From the NCBI GenBank assembly GCA_029251465.1, contig JAQXDI010000064.1:51428-115427 (forward strand): a DNA stretch of 64,000 bases, given 5' to 3'. Position numbers and translations under genes: made by a program. Under the pieces are notes generated by a model, which ran no database searches, had not been told where the DNA came from, and saw nothing but the letters and a program-made list of their open reading frames with translations. This stretch comes from Ascidiaceihabitans sp. (GTDB lineage: Bacteria; Pseudomonadota; Alphaproteobacteria; Rhodobacterales; Rhodobacteraceae). Positions 25,541 to 35,994 of this stretch are shown piece after piece (the first letter of the stretch is position 1; each line of letters starts with the position of its first letter).

Positions 25541-26650
25541 ATGAGCAGTTTCAGGAAAACCACGCACCCGTTGCGGGCTTTGGGCGCGATGAGCGGCACG
25601 TCTTTGGACGGCGTTGACGTGGCTGTGCTGGACACAGACGGGCGCGATATTGTCGGTTTTGGACCGGTCGGCTATCGACCCTACACACCCGCTGAGCAGG
25701 CAACAATCGCAGCCTGTTTTGGCCAATGGATCGGGGCAGAGGTCGAGGCAGCTGGCAAAGTTGTCGACGCGGCACACGCAGAGGCATTGACGGGATTCGA
25801 GGGCATCGATCTGGTCGGATTTCATGGCCAAACACTGGCCCATGCACCGCGCGCCCAAGGCACGTTGCAGGTTGGGGACGGGGCCGCTTTGGCCGATGCG
25901 CTGAACACTCCGGTCGTTTGGGATTTCCGCAGTTCGGATGTCGAAATGGGCGGCGAGGGCGCGCCTTTGGCTCCGTTTTTTCATCACGCCTGCGCGCGCT
26001 ACATCAACGCGACCGAGCCATTGGCGTTCCTGAATTTGGGCGGCGTGGGCAACATCACGTGGATTGATCCGCGCATCACAGAACCCGAAACACAAGGCGC
26101 ATTGCTGGCCTTTGACACGGGCCCCGCCAACGCGCCGATCAACGACATGGTGCAGGCGCGCTGTGGTGTTTCCTTTGACAAAGACGGCACAATTGCCGCC
26201 TCTGGGCGTGTGGAACAAGGCGCGTTGGAACTGTTTTTGGCCGAGCCATACTTTGCGCGTATCCCGCCTAAGTCTATGGACAGAAACGATTTTTCAGAAA
26301 TGATCGGATTGGTCGGCGAACTTAGCGACGCAGATGCCGCCGCCACCCTTACAGCCATGTGCGCCGCTGGGGTGGTCGAGGCATTGACCCACTGCCCAAG
26401 CCCGCCATCGCAAGTTTTGGTTACAGGCGGTGGACGCCGCAATCCGGTGTTGATGCGCATGTTAGAGGTGTCGCTGGATTGCCCCGTCGCGCCAGTCGAA
26501 GCCGTGGGTCTGGACGGTGACATGCTCGAGGCGCAAGCATTTGCGTATTTGGCCGTGCGTGTGGCGCGTGGTTTGGCGACCTCATGTGCTGGCACCACCG
26601 GCGTGCGCGCGGCCGTATCAGGCGGCACGCTCAGCCGCCCAACTGCCTAG
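25541..26650 (+). CDS. anmK: Anhydro-N-acetylmuramic acid kinase
   Basis: A 369-residue sugar kinase that opens and phosphorylates anhydroMurNAc to MurNAc-6-phosphate in cell wall recycling. The diagnostic start [17 protein letters not shown], then [47 protein letters not shown] and [13 protein letters not shown] are all visible. ATG 25541 with a GGCGGA-like site is chosen; GTG 25493 would add a non-conserved 16 residues. It works in the same pathway as nagZ at 9761. The next gene is convergent and overlaps by 4 bases. Confidence 0.95.
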   Translation: MSSFRKTTHPLRALGAMSGTSLDGVDVAVLDTDGRDIVGFGPVGYRPYTPAEQATIAACFGQWIGAEVEAAGKVVDAAHAEALTGFEGIDLVGFHGQTLAHAPRAQGTLQVGDGAALADALNTPVVWDFRSSDVEMGGEGAPLAPFFHHACARYINATEPLAFLNLGGVGNITWIDPRITEPETQGALLAFDTGPANAPINDMVQARCGVSFDKDGTIAASGRVEQGALELFLAEPYFARIPPKSMDRNDFSEMIGLVGELSDADAAATLTAMCAAGVVEALTHCPSPPSQVLVTGGGRRNPVLMRMLEVSLDCPVAPVEAVGLDGDMLEAQAFAYLAVRVARGLATSCAGTTGVRAAVSGGTLSRPTA

Positions 26651-27063
26651 CGCGGGATTTCAAATCCGACGTCGGCCAGGACAAATCCATCAAAGCTAAA
26701 TCCGGGTGAAACCGTGCAACTTACCAACGTGTAATCGCCCGTGCTGGCGGCCGCTTGCCAGTGGTTTTCTGGCACGATCAATTGCGGTTCACCTTCGTTC
26801 AGATCAGGGGTCAAGATGTGGTCCGTTGCGGGCCCTGCGTCCGTTGCGGCCATCGACAAAACCAGCGGCGCACCGGCATGATACAGCCAAATTTCAGTGG
26901 CATCGACCTTGTGCCAACGACTGCTTTCGCCCTTGGCCAACAGGAAATAAATGCAGGTTCCAGTCGGTCGACCGTCATTTTCCGCGATCCAAGTTTGACG
27001 ATAATGCCCACCCTCGGGATGCGGAGCAAGGTTCAGGCGGGCGATGATGTCTTGTGCTGTCAT
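26647..27063 (-). CDS. Cupin domain protein (DUF985 family)
   Basis: A 138-residue DUF985/YML079w-type cupin. The family start ([18 protein letters not shown]) and conserved [32 protein letters not shown] barrel strands are present, with the PENHWQAA motif and the end [20 protein letters not shown]. This small beta-barrel may bind a ligand or metal; no reaction is established for the family. It is convergent with anmK (4 bases overlap) and divergent from the FAD oxidoreductase gene. Confidence 0.87.
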   Translation of the reverse strand: MTAQDIIARLNLAPHPEGGHYRQTWIAENDGRPTGTCIYFLLAKGESSRWHKVDATEIWLYHAGAPLVLSMAATDAGPATDHILTPDLNEGEPQLIVPENHWQAAASTGDYTLVSCTVSPGFSFDGFVLADVGFEIPR

Positions 27064-27108
27064 TGGCGCAGTTTATGGTGAGGGCGAAGGCGGGCCAAGG
27101 GGGCATTT

Positions 27109-28182
27109 ATGCAGGTTGTGATTATTGGAGCCGGCATTATCGGCGCGACGCTGGCGTATCAGCTTGGGTCCATTGGTGCGCAAGTCACGGTGATTGATGC
27201 CGCGGGCCCGGCCAGTGGCGCGACAGGGCGGTCTTTTGGCTGGGCAAACGCCAGTTTTTACGCAGACGAAGCCCACTACCGTTTGCGCCGCGAAAGTTTA
27301 CATGCGTACCGATGCCTTGCCGCAACATCCGGCGTATCCGATATCCGCTGGACCGGCTGTTTGTGTTGGGAGGAGACCGGCGATGCCTTTGACGCCCAAG
27401 CGAACGCTCTCAGCGCGTTGGGCTATGATCTACGGGAAATCGACCGCGCCGCATTCGCCGAACTGGAACCAAATGTCAGCCCCCCAAAGCGCGCGTTGAT
27501 GTTCAACGCCGAAGCGGCGATCGAACCGGTTGCCTTGACCCAAACGCTGCTTGCGCAGTCAAATGCGCGGCTGATGTTTGGCTGTCGTGTCAATGGCATC
27601 GTGGTCGAAAACGGTGCCGTGCGCGGCGTGCGAGTGCCCGGCGGAACACTGCCGGCAGATCGCGTGATCGTTGCCTCTGGTACCGGCAGCCAAGCGATTT
27701 TGGCGGATGTTGGTGTGCATTTGCCGATGCTGGATCGCCCCGGCGTCATCCTCAAAACCAAACCCGTCGCGGCAATTTTGAACCATATTCTGGTGGCCCC
27801 TGGTCAGGAATTTCGCCAACTCCCTGATGGCACGATCTTGGCCCCGACGGCGGCGAACCATCAACGCGATGATAGCGATCATGTTGCTGAACGGCTGGAT
27901 CAATCTGCTGAAATTGCGATGGAACGGCTGCGCAATTTGATCCCCGATACGGCGTTGGAATGGGCCTCGGTCAGCCTTGCGCAGCGCCCGGTGCCGCAAG
28001 ACGGCTTGCCGGTGATCGGCGCGTGTGGCCCTAAAGGTCTGTTCACCAGCGTCATGCATTCCGGGATCACGCTGGCCCCGTTGGCGGCTGAAATCCTAAG
28101 CAAAGAGGTGCTGGATCAATCGCTTACGAACAGTCAGGTGGACCTGATCGCGCCGTACAGACCGGATCGTTTTCAAAGCTGA
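27109..28182 (+). CDS. FAD-dependent amino-acid oxidase-like oxidoreductase
   Basis: A 357-residue member of the glycine/D-amino-acid oxidase (DAO) family. The FAD-binding motif VVIIGAGIIGATLAYQL is at residues 3-19, with a GATGRSFGWANASF segment after it that is typical of DadA-type enzymes. A C-terminal GLFTSVMHSGITLAPL motif ends the flavin site. These enzymes oxidise amines of amino acids with FAD. Relatives include D-amino acid dehydrogenases and sarcosine oxidase-like proteins; the substrate is unknown. Its 3' end overlaps a convergent GNAT gene by 10 bases. Confidence 0.86.
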   Translation: MQVVIIGAGIIGATLAYQLGSIGAQVTVIDAAGPASGATGRSFGWANASFYADEAHYRLRRESLHAYRCLAATSGVSDIRWTGCLCWEETGDAFDAQANALSALGYDLREIDRAAFAELEPNVSPPKRALMFNAEAAIEPVALTQTLLAQSNARLMFGCRVNGIVVENGAVRGVRVPGGTLPADRVIVASGTGSQAILADVGVHLPMLDRPGVILKTKPVAAILNHILVAPGQEFRQLPDGTILAPTAANHQRDDSDHVAERLDQSAEIAMERLRNLIPDTALEWASVSLAQRPVPQDGLPVIGACGPKGLFTSVMHSGITLAPLAAEILSKEVLDQSLTNSQVDLIAPYRPDRFQS

Positions 28183-28679
28183 ATGTCAAAGAACCGCAAG
28201 GTGTCTGTGTAGGCGGGATCGGGGTCGTAGAACGGCTGTGACGGCGTGAATCCAACACGCTGATACAGCGAAATCGCCTCGGTCAAAGTATGCACCGTAT
28301 CCAGCACCATGTGGCGATGACCATCAGCCTTGGCGCGCTTCATCGCGGCGCGGATCAGCTGTTCGCCGCCGCCATGCCCACGCGCGGTTTGATCCACAAA
28401 GATGCGTTTGATTTCGCAAGGACCCGTCGGATGCTGGTAATACATCGCGCAACCAACCGGTTTGCCATCTAGATCAGCCACCAGAATGTCACCCATTGGG
28501 CGGGCGTGGATTTCTGGCAATTTAGCAATCAGCGCCGTGTAGTCGGACTGCGAATAATAGCGTTCAACCATGTCGGGGACGTGGGTGGTCCGGGTGATCA
28601 AAAGGTCGCGGTAGGCCCAGCACAATTTGGCAAGTGCTGGACCTTCGGTTTTTAGATTGATCGGGCGGATCGTTAGCAT
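28173..28679 (-). CDS. GNAT-family N-acetyltransferase
   Basis: A 168-residue acetyltransferase. The acetyl-CoA-binding motif A is KRIFVDQTARGHGGGEQLI, with an R/Q-x-x-G-x-G/A pattern at TARGHGG. The following ALKRAKADGHRHMVLDT-like helix and strand and ISLYQRVGFTPSQPFYD complete the fold. The substrate is unknown. It starts one base before the eno stop and follows enolase in the same direction, so it may share that transcript. Confidence 0.85.
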   Translation of the reverse strand: MLTIRPINLKTEGPALAKLCWAYRDLLITRTTHVPDMVERYYSQSDYTALIAKLPEIHARPMGDILVADLDGKPVGCAMYYQHPTGPCEIKRIFVDQTARGHGGGEQLIRAAMKRAKADGHRHMVLDTVHTLTEAISLYQRVGFTPSQPFYDPDPAYTDTLRFFDIQL

Positions 28680-28680
28680 C

Positions 28681-29985
<1,305 letters not shown>

Positions 29986-30027
29986 TCATACAAGTCTGGG
30001 CCGCGCAGGGAAAGGGGCAGTTAGCGC

Positions 30028-30895
30028 TTAGGGCTGTGCTTTGATCCGTCTTTCGCGCCAAACGGTGTAAATGCCGGATGCGACGATGATGGCTGCGCCA
30101 ATCAGGGTCCATTTGTCGGGGCGGTCGCCAAAAATGCTGGCCCCTAGGATCAGCGCAAAGATCAGGCGGGTATAGCGAAACGGGGTGACAAAGCTGATGT
30201 CGCCCACCCGCATGGCCGCGACAATGCCGTAATACGCGACCACGCCGATAACCAGTGCGATGCTCATGATGGCTAAGCTGCGCAGGGACATCGGGGTCAG
30301 CACGTCTGGGCCAAAGGCGATCAGGCCCGCGCCGGCTGGCACAATCGCCAGAAACCCCAAAAAGCTAAGTTGCCTTGTGCTGAGTGACTTGGTGGTTTTG
30401 CGTGTGGCAAGATCGCGTACGGCCAGCCCGAGCACACCCAAAACCGCAAATAGGGACAGGGGCGTGAACCCGGCCAATCCAGGGCGCACAATCATCAAAA
30501 CACCAAAGAAACCGATCAAAATCGCGCTCCAACGGCGCCACCCGACAGGTTCGCTAAGGAACACCGCAGCGCCAAGCGTCAAAACCAACGGGGTCGCTTG
30601 CAGAATGGCTGAAGCAGAAGACAGTGTGGTGAACACAATCGCATTCACAAAGCCGACGGTCCCGATGATTTCACCCGCAGCGCGCCAGAACCGGGCCGGA
30701 CCACATGGCCCGTTCAAACAGGGCCCGTCCTTGCAGGCGCACAATCACCGCGAATATCAAAGACCCACCAGTGCCCAGCAACATCAAGATTTGGCCAACA
30801 GGCACAGCGCCTGCGAGCATCTTGATGAACATGTCCTCGATGGCAAAGCCCAGCATCGCGAGCACCATGATGGCCGCGCCACGTAAATTGTCCAT
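30028..30895 (-). pseudogene. EamA/DMT-family transporter, frameshifted
   Basis: Two minus-strand frames make up one drug/metabolite transporter of about 290 residues with ten expected membrane helices. The N-terminal part starts at 30895 (MDNLRGAAIMVLAMLGFAIED) and ends after WSGPVLARCG at a TGA near 30671. The remainder runs in another frame (AAGEIIGTVGFVNAIVFTTLS) to 30028. Reading CTG-GCG-CGC-GCT-GCG-GGT-GAA, which needs two more bases in the GCGCGC run at about 30681-30685, gives PVLARAAGEIIGT, the expected family sequence. The break is thus a two-base loss in a dinucleotide repeat. An intact EamA gene is at 35113. Confidence 0.82.
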
Positions 30896-30965
30896 GTGCT
30901 GTCCTCTAAGCTGTCTCGCGCAGGCTTGTCAGAGCAGGCAAGGATTGTCGAGACAGCTTGGGGAT

Positions 30966-31775
30966 TTAACCGGCAGGGCCGAACAAGCCGCGCGCGCTGT
31001 CCTCGTTGGACCGCTTTAGGCGGCGATCAGAGGGTTTCAGACCTTCGCGGATTTGGGCATCAGACGTCAGTTCGGGCAAATCCTGTTTGTCACGGGCCAA
31101 CAAGATGGCGCGCGCACCGGTTGAGCCATCAAAGCGGTGGATGAACATCTCGGGCCAGTCAAAATGACCACCTTTTTGCAAAGCCTGAATGTCGGCAATA
31201 AAGTTGTGACATTGATAGTTTTCCATCAGCAACACAAAGCGATCAGAGCTGTTGACCATGTTGGCCAGCCCGACAAAATGGCTGACGGCCGTGTGGATGT
31301 GCATCAAAACCGCTTGGGAATAGATCAATTCTGCGCGCGGCCAGTGGCGTGACAACGGCATGGTGATGTCTTGCAACATCAACGATCCTGCCAGATGCGG
31401 GTGGCGTTGTTGGGCAAGGTCCAGTTGCGTCTGTCCGCGATCACCACCGGTATAGGTAACGTCAGGAAACACGGTTTTGCCGTTGGCCACATGATCGCCG
31501 CCGCCACAGCCGATTTCATGCACAGACTTTGCTTGCAGTCGCCCGATGGCCTCTAGCACCAGCTGGTGGTTGGGATGCAGATCGCGCCCCTGGACCTCAA
31601 GCGTGCCGGTGGCAGCGTTGAATTTGAGTTGATCCTGCTCGGCAACCGCTTGGAAATTAGCCTCGATATCGCCAACGATCCGACGTTCATAGCTGTCGGC
31701 GGTGTAGGTGTTCCAGTCAAAATCGTCATCGTAAAATTTGCGGGACTGATACAGAAGCCGTCCGAGTAAAGACAT
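30966..31775 (-). CDS. Class I SAM-dependent methyltransferase
   Basis: A 269-residue protein. A Rossmann methyltransferase core is visible: motif I VHEIGCGGGDHVANG (about residue 88), TYTGGDRGQTQLDLAQQRHP as motif II, and AELIYSQAVLMHIH as motif IV. The N-terminal part (LLGRLLYQSRKFYDDDFDWNTYT) and C-terminal basic region are of no known motif. The substrate is unknown; relatives sit in glycan or sugar-modifying sets. There are no partner genes beside it, so no pathway can be named. Confidence 0.8.
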   Translation of the reverse strand: MSLLGRLLYQSRKFYDDDFDWNTYTADSYERRIVGDIEANFQAVAEQDQLKFNAATGTLEVQGRDLHPNHQLVLEAIGRLQAKSVHEIGCGGGDHVANGKTVFPDVTYTGGDRGQTQLDLAQQRHPHLAGSLMLQDITMPLSRHWPRAELIYSQAVLMHIHTAVSHFVGLANMVNSSDRFVLLMENYQCHNFIADIQALQKGGHFDWPEMFIHRFDGSTGARAILLARDKQDLPELTSDAQIREGLKPSDRRLKRSNEDSARGLFGPAG

Positions 31776-31964
31776 ATAAATGGGCCTTATGATTATGTTT
31801 AGAAATGCTTAGGATGAAAAATGCTTTGGCCCAAGAAATCCCTGTCTTGCGCGGATCATCACAAAATAGTGAGGCAACTGCGCCGCACTTTTGCAAGGCG
31901 GCTCAGATGGGATCGCAGGATTTGGGTGCTGCTCGTGCAGGGCCAGAGGTCGCCAGCGCCGTAC

Positions 31965-32414
31965 TTATTTCTTGATCGGGACGCCGAACAGCTCCAACCG
32001 GTGCCCGCGCAATTCGTAGCCTAGTTTCTTGGCGATCCGTTCTTGCAGCGCTTCGATTTCGGCATCGACAAATTCGATCACTTCGCCCGAATTCATGTCG
32101 ATCAGGTGGTCGTGGTGTTTGCGCTCTGCATCCTCATAGCGGGCACGGCCGTCGCCGAATTCCAGCTTGTCCAGAATACCTGCCTCTTCGAACAGTTTCA
32201 CCGTCCGGTAGACCGTCGCGATGGAAATATTCGTGTCGATCGCATTGGCGCGCGCGTACAACTCTTCCACATCGGGGTGGTCATCGCTGTCTTGCAGTAC
32301 TTGCGCAATCACACGGCGGGGTGCTGTCATACGCAAGCCGGCAGCTTCGCAACGATCAAGAATAGTCTGAGGCATGGCTTTGGTCTTTGTGCAGCTGATT
32401 TGGCGTTTCGTCAT
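31965..32414 (-). CDS. fur: Fur-family metal-dependent transcriptional regulator
   Basis: A 149-residue Fur-family repressor. The winged helix (GLRMTAPRRVIAQVLQDSDDHPDVEELYARA, ISIATVYRTVKLFEEAGILDKLEFGDGRARYE) and the metal-binding HHDHLID and EFVDAEIEALQERIAKKLGYEL segments are present. A CxxC zinc site at the end is missing, as is usual in the alphaproteobacterial Fur/Mur group. In many Rhodobacterales this protein responds to manganese (Mur) rather than iron, so the name is tentative. ATG 32414, with GAGGAA upstream, is chosen; ATG 32375 gives a shorter 136-residue form closer to family length. Confidence 0.88.
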   Translation of the reverse strand: MTKRQISCTKTKAMPQTILDRCEAAGLRMTAPRRVIAQVLQDSDDHPDVEELYARANAIDTNISIATVYRTVKLFEEAGILDKLEFGDGRARYEDAERKHHDHLIDMNSGEVIEFVDAEIEALQERIAKKLGYELRGHRLELFGVPIKK

Positions 32415-32720
32415 AGCCGGATTTCCTCGTACAGGCCAGATGGCAAATGCGTCGCACCGCTTGACTTGGGGGGCAACAAGGCGCATGTGCACCCCAAGCA
32501 ATGCTGTCTGCCGCGTGAGCAGTCATAATAAGAGCGGGCCAAAAGGCATCCGCCCAGAACCTCGAGGGAGAGGTTTTGATCCAACAGCGTTTGTTTCGTT
32601 CCCAAAATCACGCGTGGGGCAAAACGCATTGGACGCACGTTTGGCATTTGGCCTGCGGGCGCGATCCGATTTTGCGTGACCCAAGACGTGTTTGCCCAAT
32701 GGGGCGGACAAAGGAATGAT
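32415..32720. other. Intergenic region between fur and the RNA helicase gene
   Basis: 306 bases between divergent genes with no supported reading frame. It holds a small inverted repeat AACCTC-GAGGGA-GAGGTT (about 32560-32577) and presumably the promoters of both genes. A long 5' leader is common for RhlE-like helicase genes, but no specific element is recognised. Confidence 0.4.
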
Positions 32721-34022
32721 ATGAGCGATTTCGACATGATGGAGCTGCCAGCAGTGCTGGTAAAGCGCCTAAAAGACATGGGTCTAAAAGATCCAACCCC
32801 GATCCAGAAACAAGCGATCCCACACGGGATGAACGGGCGCGACGTGATGGGCCTTGCCCAGACCGGTACTGGTAAAACACTGGCGTTTGGCTTGCCGCTG
32901 GTGGCACAAATGCTGACCATGGGCTCCAAACCTGCGCCAAAAACCGTGCGTGGTCTGGTTCTGGCCCCGACGCGTGAACTGGCCAACCAAATTCAGGTGC
33001 AATTGCGCGCCTTGACGGAAAACACCCAGCTGAAAACCAATCTTGTGGTTGGCGGCATGTCGATCAAGGCCCAGATCAACCGTCTGGAACGCGGCACCGA
33101 TTTGTTGGTGGCCACGCCCGGTCGTTTGATCGATCTGATGGACCGCCGCGCGCTGGACTTGTCCGAAACCTCGTTCCTGGTTTTGGACGAAGCGGACCAA
33201 ATGCTGGACCTCGGGTTTATCCACGCATTGCGCCGGATTTCATCGATGTTGCCAGAGCAACGCCAGACGATGTTGTTCTCGGCGACGATGCCAAAGCAAA
33301 TGAACGAGATCGCCAACACGTACTTGAAATCCCCGATCCGCATCGAAGTGTCGCCTCCGGGCAAGGTCGCGGACAAGGTGACGCAGGAAATCCACTTTAT
33401 CGCCAAGGCCCAAAAAGGTGCGTTGTTGTTGGAATTGCTCGACAAACACCGTGACGAACGCGCGTTGGTCTTTGGGCGCACCAAACACGGCATGGAAAAA
33501 CTGTCCAAGACCTTGGAAAAAGCGGGCTACAAAGCCGGATCGATCCACGGCAACAAATCCCAAGGGCAACGGGATCGTGCAATTGCAGCGTTCAAGGCCG
33601 GCACAATCAAAGTGCTGGTGGCCACAGATGTGGCGGCCCGTGGTTTGGACATTCCGGACGTGAAACACGTTTACAACTACGAATTGCCAAACGTGCCGGA
33701 CAACTACGTGCACCGGATCGGTCGTACAGCCCGCGCGGGCAAAGAGGGGGCCGCGATTGCGTTCTGCGCCCCTGACGAGATGAAAGAACTGAAGGACATC
33801 CAAAAGACGATGGGCATGAAAATCCCGATCGCGTCTGGCCGGATGTGGGAACCTTCCGAAGAAGAAAAACCAAAACAACGCGGTCGTGGCGGTCGCCCGG
33901 GTGGTGGTGGACGTCTAGGTGGGGGTCGCCCCGGTGGCGGTCGTCCTGCGGGCGGTGGTGCCCCCGGTGGTGGTGGCAAGCCCGGCGGTCAACGTCGTCG
34001 TCGCCCAGCCAAAAGCGCATAA
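32721..34022 (+). CDS. rhlE: DEAD-box RNA helicase (RhlE-like)
   Basis: A 433-residue ATP-dependent RNA helicase. Motifs in order: Q motif DPTPIQKQAIP, motif I AQTGTGKT, Ia PTRELANQ, Ib TPGRLIDL, II DEAD in VLDEADQML, III SAT, IV and V (VATDVAARGLDIPDV), and VI HRIGRTARAG. The last 55 residues form a Gly/Arg/Pro-rich RNA-binding tail encoded by a repetitive GGT/GGC-rich tract. ATG 32721 with AAAGGA is preferred over ATG 32676. The role is likely ribosome assembly or RNA turnover, especially in the cold. A terminator follows. Confidence 0.93.
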   Translation: MSDFDMMELPAVLVKRLKDMGLKDPTPIQKQAIPHGMNGRDVMGLAQTGTGKTLAFGLPLVAQMLTMGSKPAPKTVRGLVLAPTRELANQIQVQLRALTENTQLKTNLVVGGMSIKAQINRLERGTDLLVATPGRLIDLMDRRALDLSETSFLVLDEADQMLDLGFIHALRRISSMLPEQRQTMLFSATMPKQMNEIANTYLKSPIRIEVSPPGKVADKVTQEIHFIAKAQKGALLLELLDKHRDERALVFGRTKHGMEKLSKTLEKAGYKAGSIHGNKSQGQRDRAIAAFKAGTIKVLVATDVAARGLDIPDVKHVYNYELPNVPDNYVHRIGRTARAGKEGAAIAFCAPDEMKELKDIQKTMGMKIPIASGRMWEPSEEEKPKQRGRGGRPGGGGRLGGGRPGGGRPAGGGAPGGGGKPGGQRRRRPAKSA

Positions 34023-34028
34023 ACAACA

Positions 34029-34060
34029 AAGGCCCGCAAATGATGCGGGCCTTTTCGTTT
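34029..34060 (+). terminator. Rho-independent terminator after the helicase gene
   Basis: A perfect stem AAGGCCCGC (34030-34038) / GCGGGCCTT (34046-34054) with a 7-base loop, then TTCGTTTTT. The convergent DUF533 gene ends 18 bases beyond, and the element may act in both directions. Confidence 0.85.
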
Positions 34061-34077
34061 TTCGGGTCGGGCGTGGT

Positions 34078-34959
34078 TCAGGTGTACAGCGACGGCACGC
34101 CCATTTGCGCATGCACATTGTTCACAGCCGCTGCATTCAGACCCAGACCTTGCGCCAGTTGGTGCAGGTATTTCGCCTCGTCTTGGCTGTCGAGATTAAT
34201 TGCCATGACCGACACTGCGTAAATTTGCTGCTCCATACCGTTTGGCACTTGCGCGACCAAACCATCGACATCCACAGGCGATTGCAGTTCGGATTGCACA
34301 AACGCAGCCTCGTTGCTGTCAACGTCTTCGCCCAGCTGGCCAATCAGCTTTTCCCGCTCTGCGTCGTCCTACGTGCCATCGGATTTGGCTGCCTGGATCA
34401 TCGCGCGCAGCATCAGACCTGCCGCGGCCTCTTGGTCTGCGGTTGGTTCAATCGCGGGCTCCGGATTGGCATCAAAGGCGGAATTCAGAACCGAACCAAA
34501 GCTTGCGTTATTGTCAGCAGGGCGTTGTTTCATCGCGGCACCCATCAGTCCACCGGCACCCGCAGCACCTGCCAGACCACCCAGCAACCCGCCAAGGCCA
34601 CCGGTGCTGGCACCTGTAGATCCGCCGCCACCAAGGCTTTCGAGCAGACCGCCCAAACCACCGGACATACCACCCTGCGTACTGCCTTGGGTGCCAGCTT
34701 GCGCGCCGCCCATCAGGCCGCCCAACATGTCTTGCAGACCGCCACCGGTTGATCCCGCCGCACTGCCGCCGCTCAAACCGCCCAGCATACCGCCAAGACC
34801 ACCCCCCGCAGCGCCACCACCGGTCAAACCGCCCAGCAGCCCACCCAAACCGCCCGAAGACGCCTGCGATTGACCGCTACCTTTGTTCATCATCGCGCCA
34901 GCACCCTTGGCAATCGCCACACCGATGGCAACTTTGGCCAATGTTTTCATCAAGCTCAT
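34078..34959 (-). pseudogene. DUF533 (YebE-like) protein interrupted by an in-frame amber codon
   Basis: A DUF533 tellurite-resistance/YebE-like gene of about 293 codons. The N-terminal part has one membrane helix (LMKTLAKVAIGVAIAKGAGAM) and then a very Gly-rich region with GGLGGLLGGL repeats. At 34369-34371 a TAG ends the frame after QAAKSDGT. The same frame continues with DDAEREKLIGQLGEDVDSNE and the rest of the conserved helical C-terminal domain to LYT at 34078. A single base change (for example TTG or CAG to TAG) would explain it. ATG 34959 with AAAGGA seven bases upstream is preferred over ATG 34965. The product would lose most of the C-terminal domain. Confidence 0.82.
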
Positions 34960-35112
34960 GTTCATGTCCTTTGACTAAAGATTCGTTGCAGGCAGTGTGT
35001 CAGAGTTATGTGCAGTTGTATCGGTGATCTGTGCAGGGGGTTTCCCCTTAAACGGCCAATCCGTCGTCGCGGCACAATTGACATCCGCCCCCGCGCACCC
35101 CCTTGATCGCGC

Positions 35113-35988
35113 ATGGAACGCAAGTCACAAATAGACAGCTTTGGTGCTGTCGCCCTTACACTTTTCGCGCTGCATCTGGCGTTCAATCAGGTTGTGGTCA
35201 AAGTCACCAACGGTGGCTTCGAACCGGTGTTCGGGGCAGGACTGCGATCACTTGGCGCGATGGTGGTGTTGCTGGCATGGATGAAGTTTCGCGGCATTGG
35301 TTGGCGTCTGCCGCGCGCGGCAATGACGGGGGCGATCATTTCGGGTCTGTTGTTTGCGATTGAATTCATGTGCCTGTTTACGGCACTGGATTTCACAAGC
35401 GTATCGCGCACCTCGATCATCTTTTATTCGATGCCGGTGTGGTTGGCGCTGTCGGCGCATTTTCTGTTACCGGGCGAACGGCTGTCGGGGCTACGCGTCG
35501 TTGGTTTGGCGCTGGCGATGGGAGGCGTGGTGCTTGCGCTGCTGGATCGCAGTTCGGGGCAGGTCAGTTTGCTGGGTGATGCGCTGGCCTTGGTCGCGGC
35601 GATCTGTTGGGCTGGCATTGCGCTGTGTGTGCGGGTGACGCCCTTGGCCAATGTTCCGCCCGCGCAGCAGTTAATCTGGCAGCTGATTGTGTCCGCGCCG
35701 ATCCTGTTGATCGCAGCACCGTTGTTTGGTGACCTGATCCGAAACGTGCAACCAATTCACATCGCCGGCATGGTGTTTCAAATCTTTGCAGTGGCCAGTT
35801 TCGGGTTCCTGATCTGGTTCTGGTTGATGAAGCTTTATCCCGCATCCTCCGTCGCCTCGTTCAGCTTTTTGTCGCCAGTGTTTGCAGTGATCTTGGGCTG
35901 GCTGGTCTTGGGCGAAACTATTGGCCTGCAAATCTGGGTGGCGCTGGGTCTGGTCGCGCTCGGGATATTCCTGATCAACCGGCGCTAA
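35113..35988 (+). CDS. EamA/DMT-family transporter
   Basis: A 291-residue inner-membrane protein with ten predicted helices in two EamA repeats, for example FGAVALTLFALHLAFNQVVV, GAIISGLLFAIEFMCLFTAL, SRTSIIFYSMPVWLALSAH and ASFGFLIWFWLMKLYPASSV, ending LGLVALGIFLINRR. The family exports metabolites such as amino acids; the substrate cannot be read. It is intact, unlike the paralogue at 30028. Convergent with selO, six bases apart. Confidence 0.88.
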   Translation: MERKSQIDSFGAVALTLFALHLAFNQVVVKVTNGGFEPVFGAGLRSLGAMVVLLAWMKFRGIGWRLPRAAMTGAIISGLLFAIEFMCLFTALDFTSVSRTSIIFYSMPVWLALSAHFLLPGERLSGLRVVGLALAMGGVVLALLDRSSGQVSLLGDALALVAAICWAGIALCVRVTPLANVPPAQQLIWQLIVSAPILLIAAPLFGDLIRNVQPIHIAGMVFQIFAVASFGFLIWFWLMKLYPASSVASFSFLSPVFAVILGWLVLGETIGLQIWVALGLVALGIFLINRR

Positions 35989-35994
35989 GCGCGC

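Noticed and set aside
32411..32986. 191-residue minus-strand frame overlapping the helicase start
   Set aside because: It overlaps two well-supported genes and has no domain or conserved composition.
33890..34010. GGT/GGC-rich tandem repeat as a CRISPR or satellite
   Set aside because: It encodes the Gly/Arg-rich tail of the RNA helicase; the units are irregular and in frame.
34313..34873. Pro-rich plus-strand frame of 186 residues
   Set aside because: It is the complement of the Gly-rich DUF533 gene, where glycine codons read as proline and alanine.
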